From assembly GCA_964023275.1 (NCBI GenBank), contig OZ029913.1, forward strand, positions 41,053,757 through 41,117,756: 64,000 nt of DNA. Direction: 5' to 3'. This DNA is from Norana najaformis. Lineage: Eukaryota > Annelida > Clitellata > Crassiclitellata > Hormogastridae. This document shows positions 33,884 to 45,200 of the stretch, one piece after another (position 1 is the stretch's first letter; each line of letters begins with the position of its first letter). The notes beneath the pieces are model-generated. The model did not search any database, was not told the DNA's origin, and saw only the letters and a list, made by a program, of their open reading frames with translations. Both the position numbers and the translations under genes were made by a program.

Positions 33884-34389
33884 CGAGCATCAACGGTCTG
33901 TCTTCGTGTCCACTTATTTTGGGAAACGCCCTTCAGTGGGGGCTAGCAGTGGTTTGCACGTATGTTTCCACGGAAAATTCCCAGTTAGGTGTCGTCTGTT
34001 AAAGACGTCCGCAAAGAGAGGGAGGGAGGGGTCATCCAGAGTGGTTAAGATCCATAGCCTATACTTCTTGAAGATCACCAGAAAAGACTAGCACCTTTGA
34101 GAGGCCTCTGAAGACGCTATATAAATGACCAGATATATACAAACCACACTGTCTGAGCCACACAGACGTAATCTAATAGCTTCCATAGCGCCGTCAGGTT
34201 AATCAGAAGTCCATAATTAATCAGAATATTCTATTCACATTTGTCTGCCATTACTAAAATATTAGGCTGCTTTTCGGATGCTTTTGCTGCTTGTTTTAGA
34301 TAATTCGCTTCGATTGCGATGTCGATTTATCCGTATACACCGCCACGTGTTCCCTTATGCATCCAATGTAAACATGTGTGAGGTATTAC

Positions 34390-34720
34390 TGCACGGGGTG
34401 TAATTTGTAATTTGCAACTTCTATAGCACCGGTGTTTAATGCGCATCAACCGATGGCGCTCCAATTCAAGCGCAGTCAGATAAATATCCAGAAGGTCAGT
34501 CCGATGAAATAGATGCAACCTGTGGTGGGTAAGCCTGCTGAAAGAGGTAGGCCTTAGTCGTAAGTTGAGACCGAAATGACACAAGAGAATGTGCAGAGCA
34601 AACAGATGCTGTAACAGAGTTCCAAAATTAAGTCCAGCAACCGAAAAAGGTCGTCCAAGAACAATTACTTTTTGGCACAGCCAGAGAAAGACAGTCATAC
34701 GACACCCTGTGCGAAAGGGG
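34390..34720 (-). mobile_element. LINE relic, C-terminus and 3' UTR
   Basis: The minus strand reads GRPFSVAGLNFGTLLQHLF, then RLRPTSFSRLTHHRLHLF, matching the RAFSVAGP-LWNSLP...F---L---LF end of CR1/L2 proteins. After it come GCGCCATCGGTTGATGCGC and GGTGCTATAGAAGTTGCAA, the 3' UTR and tail motifs seen in the LINE at 61160-62140. Confidence 0.6.
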
Positions 34721-34729
34721 TCATCCAGA

Positions 34730-36800
34730 GTTAAATGCCTAACTTGCAGCTATTTAAGAAGCAGATGCGACAGTTCTTGAATTCTCTTGCGACTGTGCAT
34801 TCAATAGTTAGATTTACTGTTTTCTATATTACCTTAGCTACTAAGGCAATTCGGCTCAGGTGAAGTTGAATATTTGTCTTTTTATTTTATTCTTTGACAG
34901 TTACTGATTCTGTGTTAATATAAAGGATACGTTGTTTTATTGGCTATGTTAATAGCCATCTCACTGCTACTAGGTGATAGGTGACCCTGGGTAAGCAGAA
35001 CCTCTGCTCCTTCTGGGTTAGCCTTTTGAATCCCTGTCAATTGTATAGGATTGTAACATGTATCGTTCTTGAATTGAGATCAATAAACGAGATGAAAAAT
35101 ATGTGGAAACAATTGTAGATAGTCTGAAACATTGGGAGAAAAAGCCCGTAGCCATAAGCGAAATTGAAGGGAATGTATTTTCAGTGGAATACAGTCTGCC
35201 CCAGTGGGGTGAAAGACGTATGAGTGAGAGCGAAATGTAGGGGTAGAGTATCTTAAATGGGAGAATGTCATGAGTTCGTTTGCAAGTGAGGAGTTTCGTG
35301 TTCTTGGCTTCTGTTGGGCAAATTGCCCTATTGAAAATTTCGTGGCGCACTAGGAACTGGTCGATTCTTTTCTGTCGAAGCGAAAATGTCATCGGGCTTT
35401 TTAAAGCCGTAATCAGATTAGTCCGTTGGTTGGCACTCCCGTTAATCTTCTGGGTCTGTCTAAATATTTCCTACGTGGTGTGTGCTGCGTCTGTCCGTCT
35501 GTGTGCCTGTCAGTGTGCGTCTGTCTTAATGTGTGTCCACCCAAATGCCTGTATGCATGTGCGCGTATACAACGGCGTATGTCGTTCATTTCGTAGTATT
35601 CGTGCTATTGATTTTTGGACAGTTATCGACAGGTGGTGCTGTTACGTGGTTCACAAAAAGACTGAGGTAAGTAAGCAGCGTGACATTTAATGGCACCTGC
35701 TAAGAATATCTCATACCCTGTCAGAGAGTGGGCCAGCCCCAGCGCAATCAATAAGTGGCCCCAGGTTTCCCTGTTTGGCTCTTGGCAGTCGATTTATTTC
35801 CTAACTGTATTAAAATCTGGGCTACTGGGCTCCAAATTCTGAAAGAGTCCGGGCTTATTGCATTCTCTGCAAGGCCCACTCGACATTCTTTTTGTGTACA
35901 GCCGCGACGTGTTTGTACACGTGTTTATGTACGCATGTACGTGTGGGTTTGTAGCATGCCTGCGTGATATTGACTCGTTAATGCATCTCGGGACTCCTCG
36001 GTGTTTTTGAGAAATTGCTGCATTCAGTGTAAGACGTGTACGGTAATGAATCACCTTTGTGCGTGGACGCCCTGCTGGCATCGCAGTCTCTCCCCTAAAC
36101 AGCAGCCTCAGGCCCCATTATTTTTATGTACCTTGCCACATTACGGCCGAAGAAAATATATCTCATCTCTTCGCAGTAGGCAGATCGATCGAACGCCATT
36201 CTGTCCAATCGTGAAAACTAGAATGCACGCAGTAGCAGAATTCTTTTTCAGATACGCGGCGCAGCATAATCGCAGAAATTATTCATGGCGCTCGAGCTTT
36301 GTCTTTTGTGCCCGGGTTTTGTCTTTTGTCTTTGATCGTCAGTCTTTGTTGCTTGCATTGCCGATAATTTTGACCTCCCCATACTTGTGCGTGCGTTAGT
36401 TGGCCTAACTGAGAAATACAAGATATATTCAGCTGTACTTGACTGCGTATGTAGAAAATTTAGCAAATCTTAAACATATGATCGCGCTTAATGTGACTGG
36501 AATGTGTTTAAATTACCCCTTAAAATGGCAGATAATTATTACCCCAAGAATCTTCAAACCAACTGAGGACCTACTCCACCTTCAGTCTAACCTACATACA
36601 TTTCTCAGTCGACTTTTACCATATTGTATATTCATTGTAGGCAAAACTAAATTATGGCATTCGGTTTCTTGAAAGTTTCTGAGAATTTTGTTTGGCCCTG
36701 TACGTCGGCACCCAGTAATCACAGACATCACTAGAACCCAAGGATCGTTATCTACGCGTTTATAGCGGACAGAAATTCACTCGGCACCTTAAATTCTTTT
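34730..36800. other. Intergenic stretch without a recognised gene
   Basis: Contains a run of GTCTGTC-like and GTGT-like sequence near 35450-35570. The open frames at 35280-35690, 35755-35967 and 36001-36399 show no domain and no splice signals that would link them. Confidence 0.45.
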
Positions 36801-36805
36801 TGGAC

Positions 36806-39661
36806 CTATACAGCAGTTCCAAATTCGTCCTGTTCTCCAGATCTAGGCTTTTTGAATTGTTGTTGGTTGCCGGTTTTCTGTTTTAGCGTTTGTTGGCCAA
36901 ACGGTGGACTGAGAATATCGAGCAGAGACGTTGCACTGCATCCTTGAGTTTTCCTCGACAGAGATGGTGTTTGCGACTCACGAATGTCTCGGATATCGAG
37001 CGTACTCGACGACCCGGACAGTTTCGATGCCGAACTGTGATTGGACAGCGGATAATCGTACGATCTGGCGTGAGTGGCCTCCAGCCAGTCGGACGACGAC
37101 AGGAGCGTCCGAGCCTGATTGGCCGCGTAGTCTGTGACGTAACTGGTGGCGCGCGGCTGTTCGGTGGAGCGGTTGACAATGGCGGACATCTTGCAAGGCG
37201 GTGACGAGACATAATCCGAGGCTAAACTGCGGGTCATGGCCGTTCTAGGCGGCACGTGTCTCGATCTTATTTGACTCGTGGACGGTTGGTGCTTCGAATT
37301 CGTCGTGCACATATCGGTAAACTCCACCCTGCGCCCGTAGGATGCTTTGACCGGGAGAGTGGCATAGGCGTCCGATCGTTGGGAATTGCGCAACGACCCG
37401 CGGATGTTAGTGTGGCTTCTGTCAACATCCGTAGTGGATTCCAGGTCTGCTGCGCACCGTCTGGTTCTTATGTCCGTGGTAGGAGATTCGACGATGTGCT
37501 GGTGATGATGGCCTTTGCTGTGTGTCGACCTGCGAGAGCAGTCAGTCGCAATGGATGGCGATCCAGACGTTACACGTTCAAGATTGTACAGACGTTCCTT
37601 TAGGCAGACCGGATTTTCACAGTGAGAGACGGTGCCGACCTTCACTGGGCTTTTCACGGAATCCCCTGGAGGAACCGCGATTGGTTTTTTGTCGATCGGA
37701 ATCGTCTCGATTTTCGGAGTCTTAGTGTCTCGACCTGATCCGTCTTGCTTGGATGCGACTTTTGAGGTCTGTGTATCTCTTGATTCTTGTCTATCTCGTC
37801 CGTCGACCGCCTCCGGTTTCTTATCTTTGATCGAATTGATCATGACGTGTCTGTCGCAAAGCAGATCCGGTGGGGATTCTTTGAACCGGATTCGCGGGCT
37901 CGTGCAGGTTTTATGTGGACTGGCCTGGGTTTTTTCTTGGTCTCCGACAGTTTCTGCGGTGTTCTCTTTGCTGCGATTGGAGGCCGTCGATGACTGGTCG
38001 TCAAAGAGTTCACCTCCTGCTCCTGTCGGCAGAAATATCTTCATCTTGAACTCCGCTGGTTCTCTGTTGGCGCCGGGCATCTGCATGGCATTCTCTTCGC
38101 TCTTAGGAGTGTCTTTATCACTCGCGCATTGTTCCCTGTCTTCCGTCCATCCGCTGTCATTCCTGCTTTCCAGCGGAAGAGTGGTTTGTCTGATAACCGG
38201 AGATACTTTCCCACTCAGGGTCCCGTCTGACACGGAAGTCAAGACCAACAGTGTTTCCCTCTTCTGTTGTCCTCCAGCCAGGACATCATCAAATGTTTCA
38301 GCACTCTTTTCGTCCCCTCCATCACCTACTCTGAACCCTCCGCTGGAATAGGCGTTCTCCTTCTTCAGCTCCGGGTCCTGCAGTTTACGCGTCTCTCTTC
38401 GCCGGTTCCTCTGCCTCGCCATTACGCAACAAATGCACAGCAAGAACACGACGATGATTCCGACACCAGCAATCACAACCCCGAGGATCACCTCGAGTCC
38501 CAGACTGAACACAGCCTCTGCCGGTGACGGCGGAGTCTCAGCACCGACGACCCAGACCTTGTAGGTGACCTCTGACCGCCCAGCCGGATTGACGGCAATG
38601 CACTTGTAGTCGCTGGCGTCGGCTTGAGTTATATCCCTCAGCACGACGACACTGCGAATATGTTTCTCCTTCATGTTTGCGCCGGACAGAAACGTCCCGT
38701 CACTGATCAACTCCCGTCCGATGAACCTTTGCCCCTTCATCCAGGTGATTACAGGTTCCGGATCACCGAACACGATGCATTCGATACTGACATTGCTGCC
38801 TACGCGGAGCTCGATGCTTGTTGTGCTGTTGCCGACGATGGTGCTCGGGCAGGCGAACTGGTCGGGCGACAGGTGCTTCCAACTTACGCCGCGTAGAAGA
38901 TCTGGCCCGGCGCACGACGGCGTATTAGGACCGAAGTCCCAGTTGGGAATCCGGAGAAGGAGCTTGCGGAGCCAACGGAGCCGACAATCACACTGCCACG
39001 GGTTGCTGTGGAGACGGACAATCGTCAAGGTCTTTGAGAGGGAATCCTCCATGTCTGCGTCAATTCCTCGCAGTTCGTTATTGACGAGGTTCAGTTCGTT
39101 GAGTTTGGTGAGTTCGGCGAACGCTCGTGGTTCGATCCGCGTCAGCCAGCAGTTCTCGAAGTTGAGTTCTTCAAGGTTCTTGAGGTGACGAAGGTCGCCG
39201 TTAGTCACGTAGGCGATTGGATTGCTCTTGAGGCTGAGAAAGCGAAGCGACGTCAGATGTCGCAACGCCTGTACGGGAATGGCCTTCAGTTTGTTGCCCT
39301 CTAGGTCGAGCTTCTGAAGGTTGCGCAGACCGCGAAAAGCGTCCGGTGCGATTTCCTCGAGACGGTTCCGGACAAGTAAAAGGTTCTGTAGGGACGGGTA
39401 AGCCTGGAAGCTATCCATGTCGAGGAAAGTGAGTCGGTTGCCATGAAACGTGAGCGTCTTGAGGTCGCCGTCCAGGTATCTTGGAAGCGACTCGAGGTTG
39501 AGGTTCGTGCAGTCTGCCGTCTTCAGACCGTAGATGGTCGCCAGGGAGCACTGGGCGGTCGTCATCTGACCCAGGCTGAACCTAATCGCCGCAAAAGCGA
39601 GGAAAAGGAGTGCGAGGAAAGTGGAACGGATGAACATGACGTGTGGAATATCGACAGCCAT
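36806..39661 (-). CDS. LRR-Ig single-pass transmembrane receptor, Kekkon-like
   Basis: One uninterrupted coding exon of 951 codons. Residues 9-31 form a signal peptide (FIRSTFLALLFLAFAAIRF). An LRR cap with cysteines at 38 and 51 is followed by about six or seven leucine-rich repeats (65-215), then the C-terminal cap NPWQCDCRLRWL...SPDQFAC (220-271). One Ig domain spans about 278-372 (VSIECIVFGDPEP, ITWMKG, DASDYKCIAVNPAGRSEV). The membrane segment is 391-414 (VILGVVIAGVGIIVVFLLCI), followed by basic residues (ARQRNRRRETRK). The cytoplasmic tail of about 535 aa is polar and Ser/Thr-rich, and ends GTAV, which fits a class I PDZ-binding motif. This order is that of insect Kekkon and related LRR-Ig proteins, which modulate growth-factor signalling or adhesion at the cell surface; partners of this one are unknown. 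The gene is GC-rich relative to its flanks. Confidence 0.9.
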   Translation of the reverse strand: MAVDIPHVMFIRSTFLALLFLAFAAIRFSLGQMTTAQCSLATIYGLKTADCTNLNLESLPRYLDGDLKTLTFHGNRLTFLDMDSFQAYPSLQNLLLVRNRLEEIAPDAFRGLRNLQKLDLEGNKLKAIPVQALRHLTSLRFLSLKSNPIAYVTNGDLRHLKNLEELNFENCWLTRIEPRAFAELTKLNELNLVNNELRGIDADMEDSLSKTLTIVRLHSNPWQCDCRLRWLRKLLLRIPNWDFGPNTPSCAGPDLLRGVSWKHLSPDQFACPSTIVGNSTTSIELRVGSNVSIECIVFGDPEPVITWMKGQRFIGRELISDGTFLSGANMKEKHIRSVVVLRDITQADASDYKCIAVNPAGRSEVTYKVWVVGAETPPSPAEAVFSLGLEVILGVVIAGVGIIVVFLLCICCVMARQRNRRRETRKLQDPELKKENAYSSGGFRVGDGGDEKSAETFDDVLAGGQQKRETLLVLTSVSDGTLSGKVSPVIRQTTLPLESRNDSGWTEDREQCASDKDTPKSEENAMQMPGANREPAEFKMKIFLPTGAGGELFDDQSSTASNRSKENTAETVGDQEKTQASPHKTCTSPRIRFKESPPDLLCDRHVMINSIKDKKPEAVDGRDRQESRDTQTSKVASKQDGSGRDTKTPKIETIPIDKKPIAVPPGDSVKSPVKVGTVSHCENPVCLKERLYNLERVTSGSPSIATDCSRRSTHSKGHHHQHIVESPTTDIRTRRCAADLESTTDVDRSHTNIRGSLRNSQRSDAYATLPVKASYGRRVEFTDMCTTNSKHQPSTSQIRSRHVPPRTAMTRSLASDYVSSPPCKMSAIVNRSTEQPRATSYVTDYAANQARTLLSSSDWLEATHARSYDYPLSNHSSASKLSGSSSTLDIRDIRESQTPSLSRKTQGCSATSLLDILSPPFGQQTLKQKTGNQQQFKKPRSGEQDEFGTAV

Positions 39662-39665
39662 TTCT

Positions 39666-39674
39666 TTAATCCAT
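39666..39674 (-). promoter_or_regulatory. Minimal upstream ORF (ATG-GAT-TAA) before the LRR-Ig start codon
   Basis: Four bases upstream of the main ATG (39661-39659), the minus strand has ATGGATTAA. The main ATG has the better context (G at -3 and +4). If transcribed, such a start-stop element so close could tune initiation. No evidence of use. Confidence 0.35.
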
Positions 39675-40149
39675 TGGTAATCGGGAAAACGAAAAAGTTC
39701 CTTCGCTGTTCATTTCACTACCGATGGGTCTTCACTTGTTCGCAGATACGACTCCTTTCTTCAAAATTTTGGCCTCAGAACTACAAGAAATAACATAAAT
39801 TCGTTAGACTGTGGCAAGCCAATCAAGCAGCCACTCGGTCAGCCAGTCAGTAAGAAAGTAATTAAATAAGTCAGTCAGTCAACCAGTAAGTCAGCCAGTC
39901 AATCAGCCAGTCACTTCAGCCAATCCTTCAGTCAGCTGCTGGATACCATGCACATAGATGTTTATTGCCTGAACAAAGGTCACAGACATTCGCTATACAA
40001 GACCACGCTTCTGATGAATCTTCGTCTGTAAAACTTGGTTTCCAAGCACCACGTAACGATAATGCAATGTTGAAATACGGTTTACGGACCCGTTGATCTA
40101 GCGTTTGCATAAAACATTTATTAAATGTTTTATTGCCAATTTTCAACGC

Positions 40150-40640
40150 TGATTACACGCTTATACGAAAAAGTTTTAAAACGTTATGATAATGATAATT
40201 TAAAGTTGTTTTTGCATTATTATAGCGCTAGCGTAATGTTTGATTTAACATTTGTGTGAAACGTTGATTAACCGTTGTTTTGTAAGTTTTGTTACGTTGA
40301 TAGAATGTCTCCAAATGCGCTATATAAGTTTTTGGATACATAAAACGTTAGCACAAACGTTACTGCAACGTTACAGAACGATATTATAAAGTTACTTGGG
40401 TATTATATTATTATAACGTTAGAGCAGTGGCTGGTCTAGCGTTTGTGTGAAATGTTTATCGGAAGTTGCTTTATCAGCTCATTTTAGGCAGAAATTGTTT
40501 AAACACAAGCGTTCTTGAAACTTGAGAACAGCGTAAGCGCAACGTTTGGCGGAACCGTTGTTTTGGTATTATTCTAAGGTAAAATAGCGATTGTATCAAA
40601 AATTATAGCATGACTTGTGCTAAAACGTTCTAGCATGGTA
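40150..40640. repeat. AACGTT-rich tandem repeat, block 1
   Basis: Degenerate repeat with a period near 190-200 bases. Each unit carries a cluster of AACGTT palindromes, best at 40344, 40356 and 40367. It is related to the block at 44438-44900. Confidence 0.6.
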
Positions 40641-43100
40641 TAACATTATTAGGCTATGCATTAAAATAATTCCAAAACATTTTCCTCAATCATTGCAGTA
40701 ACGCCGTTCTCTCAATTCTACAATGTTTGTGCTTAAACGATTTTGCTACCTGTAATAAACTGACAAAAAAGTTTAATAATGGATTCCAGCAAACATTAGA
40801 TCAAGCACGTTACATCCAAATGAATACAGACGAGCTGTATGATAACTAGTAGGCCCTACACGAACTTTATTTCATATTTATTATTCAGTTTTAGAAGGGA
40901 ACTGTTGTAAGGAGGCACATGTTTCATTGCCTATCTAAGTTGTTATATTGCTAAAATGCGCCCAAATAAATGAGAAGCAAGTATTCGGAGAATTTAATCT
41001 TCTTCAAAGGAAATGAGCGGAATTATTCGAATAGTTGTTTTGCATCGTCTGACGAGCGAAAAGCCAGCGAAGTGTCCAATGATCCTGAGTAAATGATTCG
41101 GCGAGACCGCAAGACTGACGACATTTTGCTTTTCGCATCTTAATTGAAACCTCGATCCCGCTCAAAAGTAAACTGGAGGCCTATTTAATGTTTAATTTGG
41201 CTTTCAATCTCTGCTTCAAATGCTGTAGACGAAAGCCGATTTATGCGTACAGCTTCTGTGGCAAGTCAAAAATCACACTTAATATTACAACAATTTCATA
41301 CAAGCACAGTCGTAACGCAATGTGATTGGCAGTTAGGTGCGACAGGAGAAAATATTTAAAATCAAATAGGGGTCCTTGTGCTCTAGTTTAGAGTGAGAAA
41401 TACATTTCCAAAATTGATAATGAGACCCACTGCTCAAACGTTGAAGTAACACCTAAACAATATTACGTGCGTTATTCATCAAAAGTGCATTATTCTAAAG
41501 CACTTTTAACGTTTGCATATGACTATCACAGAGTTGATCTGAGTAAGTAGGCGTTGGAGTGTTACACTACGTACTAGGACTGGCCACCATAGAAATTACA
41601 GGCTTTGGCATGAGTTATTGGAACAATTTTCTGTAGAGGATGTATCTGGTTCTATTCATTAGAGGTTTTACCATGCAGAAAAGTGAAAGGCCTAAGAATA
41701 ATAGTTTAAGAATTGACTTACGAGAAGGAAGCTAATGGAATAGAGGGTGGCCAGCCTGGAAGACGCCAACATAATTAAGAATGAAGTATACCAGTTGGCT
41801 CATCGAAGTGGCCAGTGGGAGAACTACGCCGTCGAAGCAACGCAGTCTGTCAGTTGAGACTGACAGGAGGTCGCCTAGGGAGAGGCTAGAAATAGGAGTG
41901 CAGAAAATTAGATAGACCATGGAATTCTTAGTGTAAACCCAAAGATAAAGACCAATCAGAGCTCAACACGTCTCAGTTAGAAACTAACTTAAGAGATGTT
42001 GTTAAAAGGTAGAGGGCAATCGGTGAGAGCGGTCAGACATATCGGAGATAAGAGGATAGTCAACAGAGTCCGTGGGACAGCCCAGTCAGTTGCTTTCGGT
42101 GGAATAAGCTATGAGTTCGTCAAGGCTAACGTTCTTGTTTTCTATGTTATTAGCTCAGTCAATCTATTAAGCATTCGGAGGATATTTCAGTTCGAAAGAC
42201 ATTCATATCCAGAATAGCAGGTGAACAGTTCAGAACAACACTACATGTAACTGTGTTGTCAAGGTAAAAAGACTCCTGCACACAACGCTTAATAAACTTT
42301 TCATGCAGATGTCAGATCAACCAAACCGCAAGTATATTCCAACGTATACCATTAACGTTTGTCTGATGCCTGTGTCATTACGTCATAATGTTTTAATTGT
42401 GTTTTTATTTGACAATGACATGAATTATAAAAATTCGAAATTTTTGCGAGAAGATAGGTCAACTTTCTAAAACGCACTTCACTTGTCTGTTGGCTGTTGG
42501 CTGTCTCTTAATCAGCTTAAGATCTACCTGCTTCAGAGAACCAGAGCTAATTTTGCTGTCAGGCATTGGCTCTTTGTTAACTACAGAAATTGAAAGAACA
42601 AACTTCATTCAGTTACAAAATTAAAATTAACCATCTTTGTCCCTGTCACCATCATCAGCAACAAAAATGAAGTCGTCTTTATCATCAGCAGCAACAACAT
42701 CATCGTCATCATCTTCATAATATATGTGTTGTTAATGTTACTTTGCCAAAGCAAATATAATGCCTCAGAATTAAAATGGGAGTAAGAGTAAAAACGAAGT
42801 ATTAATATCCTCATTATAGTTATCGTCGTTTTCCTATTCCAAAGTCAAGACAATGAATTTAACTTAAAGGCTATATCTAGTGAGTTTCCTATAAGAAGCT
42901 AGAGCATAACTAAGCAATTCCTACTCAGAGATGTTGCATTTTCAGCGGTTTTAAGACACATTCATTTTATCAGTATATTGACAACATTCTTTGATACTCT
43001 CGGAACAACTCTGAAGAGGTTGCAGGGGGCCAGCGGTTGAACAGCGCGCTCAGTTTTCTTGACCTATATTTTCTAACTTTTCGACGTCTCCTCTGACACG
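40641..43100. other. Intergenic stretch without a recognised gene
   Basis: AT-rich, with no convincing coding frame or known repeat. (ATC)/(AGC)-like runs occur near 42650-42715. Confidence 0.45.
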
Positions 43101-44437
43101 ATTACGTCCTCTCTCCTCGTGGGTTATTATTCCCTGCCGGTGAGTCCGTTCCATATCAGTTTTGCAAATTCAAAAAATGCACGTTCGCCTAATATTTGCC
43201 GCCATCATGTACCATTTCTTCTTCTTCAATATCTGTCTTCCGCCATGTTTCCTCCATCCAAGATACATTCCATCTTAAACTCCTCCCATAGTGTATCTGT
43301 CAATCATTCTTCTCTTTCTCAACATGTGCTGTTACTGCTCTCCATATCAGGCACCAACCCTCTGAACCGCCATGACCTACATAATTCCAACAGCCAAACA
43401 TTCCGGTTCCGCCATATTTGGCACTGCCACCATGTAATATGGACACCTACTCTACATTCCTTTACCGTTCTTCTTTACCTCCTCCCTCCGAAGACCACCG
43501 CAATACCCCACCCGGCATGCACTCTTTAACATATTAATCCTACTCTTCGGGGACATCCATTCAAATCCTGGTCCCAAAGAGCTACACTCTCCTCCTCCTC
43601 CTCCTCTTCCTCCTCCTCCTGCTCCAACCTCATACTCATCCGCCACCGCCGCTTCCTCCTCCTCCTCCTCCTCCTGTTTTACATCCCCTAAATTCACCCT
43701 CCAATAGCGCCGACAATCCTCCAAGTACAAACAACAACAGCTTCCTAATTTGCACTCCTAACATACGTTCACTTCTACATCCTCTACACTCCCAAGAAAT
43801 CAAAGATATTGCCCTCTCTTCTCACCCGCCTGACATATTTGCCTTATCTGAAACCTGGCTCAATTTAAACACAACTCTCGCTGAATATCGAGACTGTATT
43901 CCTCCTGGATACCATCTTTACAGTACATCTCATCTCGGTCCGCTAAATCATCAACCACTTCCAACTGGTGGGGGAATTGCCTTTCTCACCCGGGAACCTG
44001 CCACAGTCCTAGACTCACCTGGTTACTGTTTTCACTCTTTCGAATGTGCATCAATAACACTTAAACTTCCTCACACAAATCTTACAATCTTTAATTTATA
44101 TCGCCCTCTGTCCTCATCCTTATATTCAAGTCCTTCATCGGTCTTTCTAAAAGAATTTACAACCCTTCTTTCCACTGCAGCCACTACACCTCATGAATTC
44201 CTGATTACAGGTAATTTTAATATACATGTTGATAATCCCTCCGACACATTTGCTTCTGAATTCTTCGCTCCATTATCATCAAATAAGTTGGTCCAGCATG
44301 TCAATTCTCCCACCCACATTCACAGTCACACACCTGACCTCATTATCACATCATCATCATCATCCAGTTTATTACCGGAAATATCTTTTTTCGACACGCG
44401 ATCTGATCATTACCCCATCTTTACGAACCGGTTGTTT
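43100..44437 (+). mobile_element. LINE fragment: 5' region and AP endonuclease, CR1/L2-like
   Basis: A leader with four CCGCCAT motifs (43199, 43240, 43367, 43409) precedes a frame reading LILLFGDIHSNPGPK (43534-43578). In another frame CTPNIRSLLHPLHSQEIKDI, PPDIFALSETWLNLN, GGGIAFLTREPA, LTIFNLYRPLSSSLYSSPSS, EFLITGNFNIHVDNPSD and THIHSHTPDLIITSS, ending FFDTRSDHYPIF, cover the whole APE-type endonuclease (ETW, GDFNIH as GNFNIH, SDH). A (CTC)n run separates the two parts. The reverse transcriptase is absent: the sequence switches at 44438 to the AACGTT repeat. Confidence 0.8.
43590..43680. repeat. (CTC)n run inside the LINE 5' region
   Basis: Two blocks of CTC units separated by about 30 bases. 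Confidence 0.8.
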
Positions 44438-44900
44438 ACAAACGTTCCCACAACGTTTCTGAAACGTTGTTAGTTGGTTGTTAAATAAATTGTCATTGCA
44501 TTAAAAAGGCCTGTGTCTACGCGCTGCTACATGTACGTTTACCTGGTACAAAACGCAGTCATTTTGTAGTCTATTGCATGGAGTAAAATTTTGTATAAAC
44601 GTTTTTATAGGTTACAGAAACTTTCGCAGCATAACCCATTGCATGCACACGTTTGCGCAACGTTACCGAAACGTCTGCGATCAGATGGTGAATTGAATGA
44701 TCTTTGCCTTAAAGAGGCTCATATTTAGGTATTACTGTGCACTTATGGTACAAAACGCGGTCGATCCACGTGAAAACAAGTCTTTAATGGCATGAACTAA
44801 AACTTGGAACAAACGCTTTATTAACGTTTGGAATGCTTTCGCAACATAACCGGTAGCTGACTAGCGTTTCCACAACGTTACGGAGACGTTCACAATGTAA
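44438..44900. repeat. AACGTT-rich tandem repeat, block 2
   Basis: Period about 207-215 bases. Each cluster has three AACGTT-like palindromes at 11-base steps: 44441/44452/44463, 44648/44659/44670 and 44863/44874/44885. The stretches between clusters share GGTACAAAACGC and TTTCGCAACATAACC-like segments. Confidence 0.75.
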
Positions 44901-45004
44901 GCAAACCATTATAATTATTAAAAGTTCCACAATAAAATGTGCTGGCTGGCTGGCTGCTTTGATGTCGGGCATTCCAAAGGCCTGCCCCTTGCTCTCTCTT
45001 CTTC

Positions 45005-45200
45005 TCTTCAACCGTCCTCGGTACGAGGGTTGGTCGCATTGTAGACGATTCTTTTCCATCCACTCCTATCCTCGGTTCCTCTCAGCAACTTCTCTGTGGC
45101 TATACCGGACCATTCGCCGATGTTGTCCATCCACCTCTTCCTTGGTCTTCCTCTTGCTCTTGCTCCCGGAACTGTTCCTTGCATGATCTCCTTCTCCAAG
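45005..45200 (-). mobile_element. LINE relic, C-terminal end
   Basis: The minus strand encodes EKEIMQGTVPGARARGRPRK, RWMDNIGEWSGI and EDRSGWKRIVYNATNPRTED then a stop. This is the familiar end of one group of non-LTR elements (GRPR-RW-DNI-EW-G...DR--WR--V-NATNPR-EDG). The stop appears authentic. The rest of the element is missing. Confidence 0.75.
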
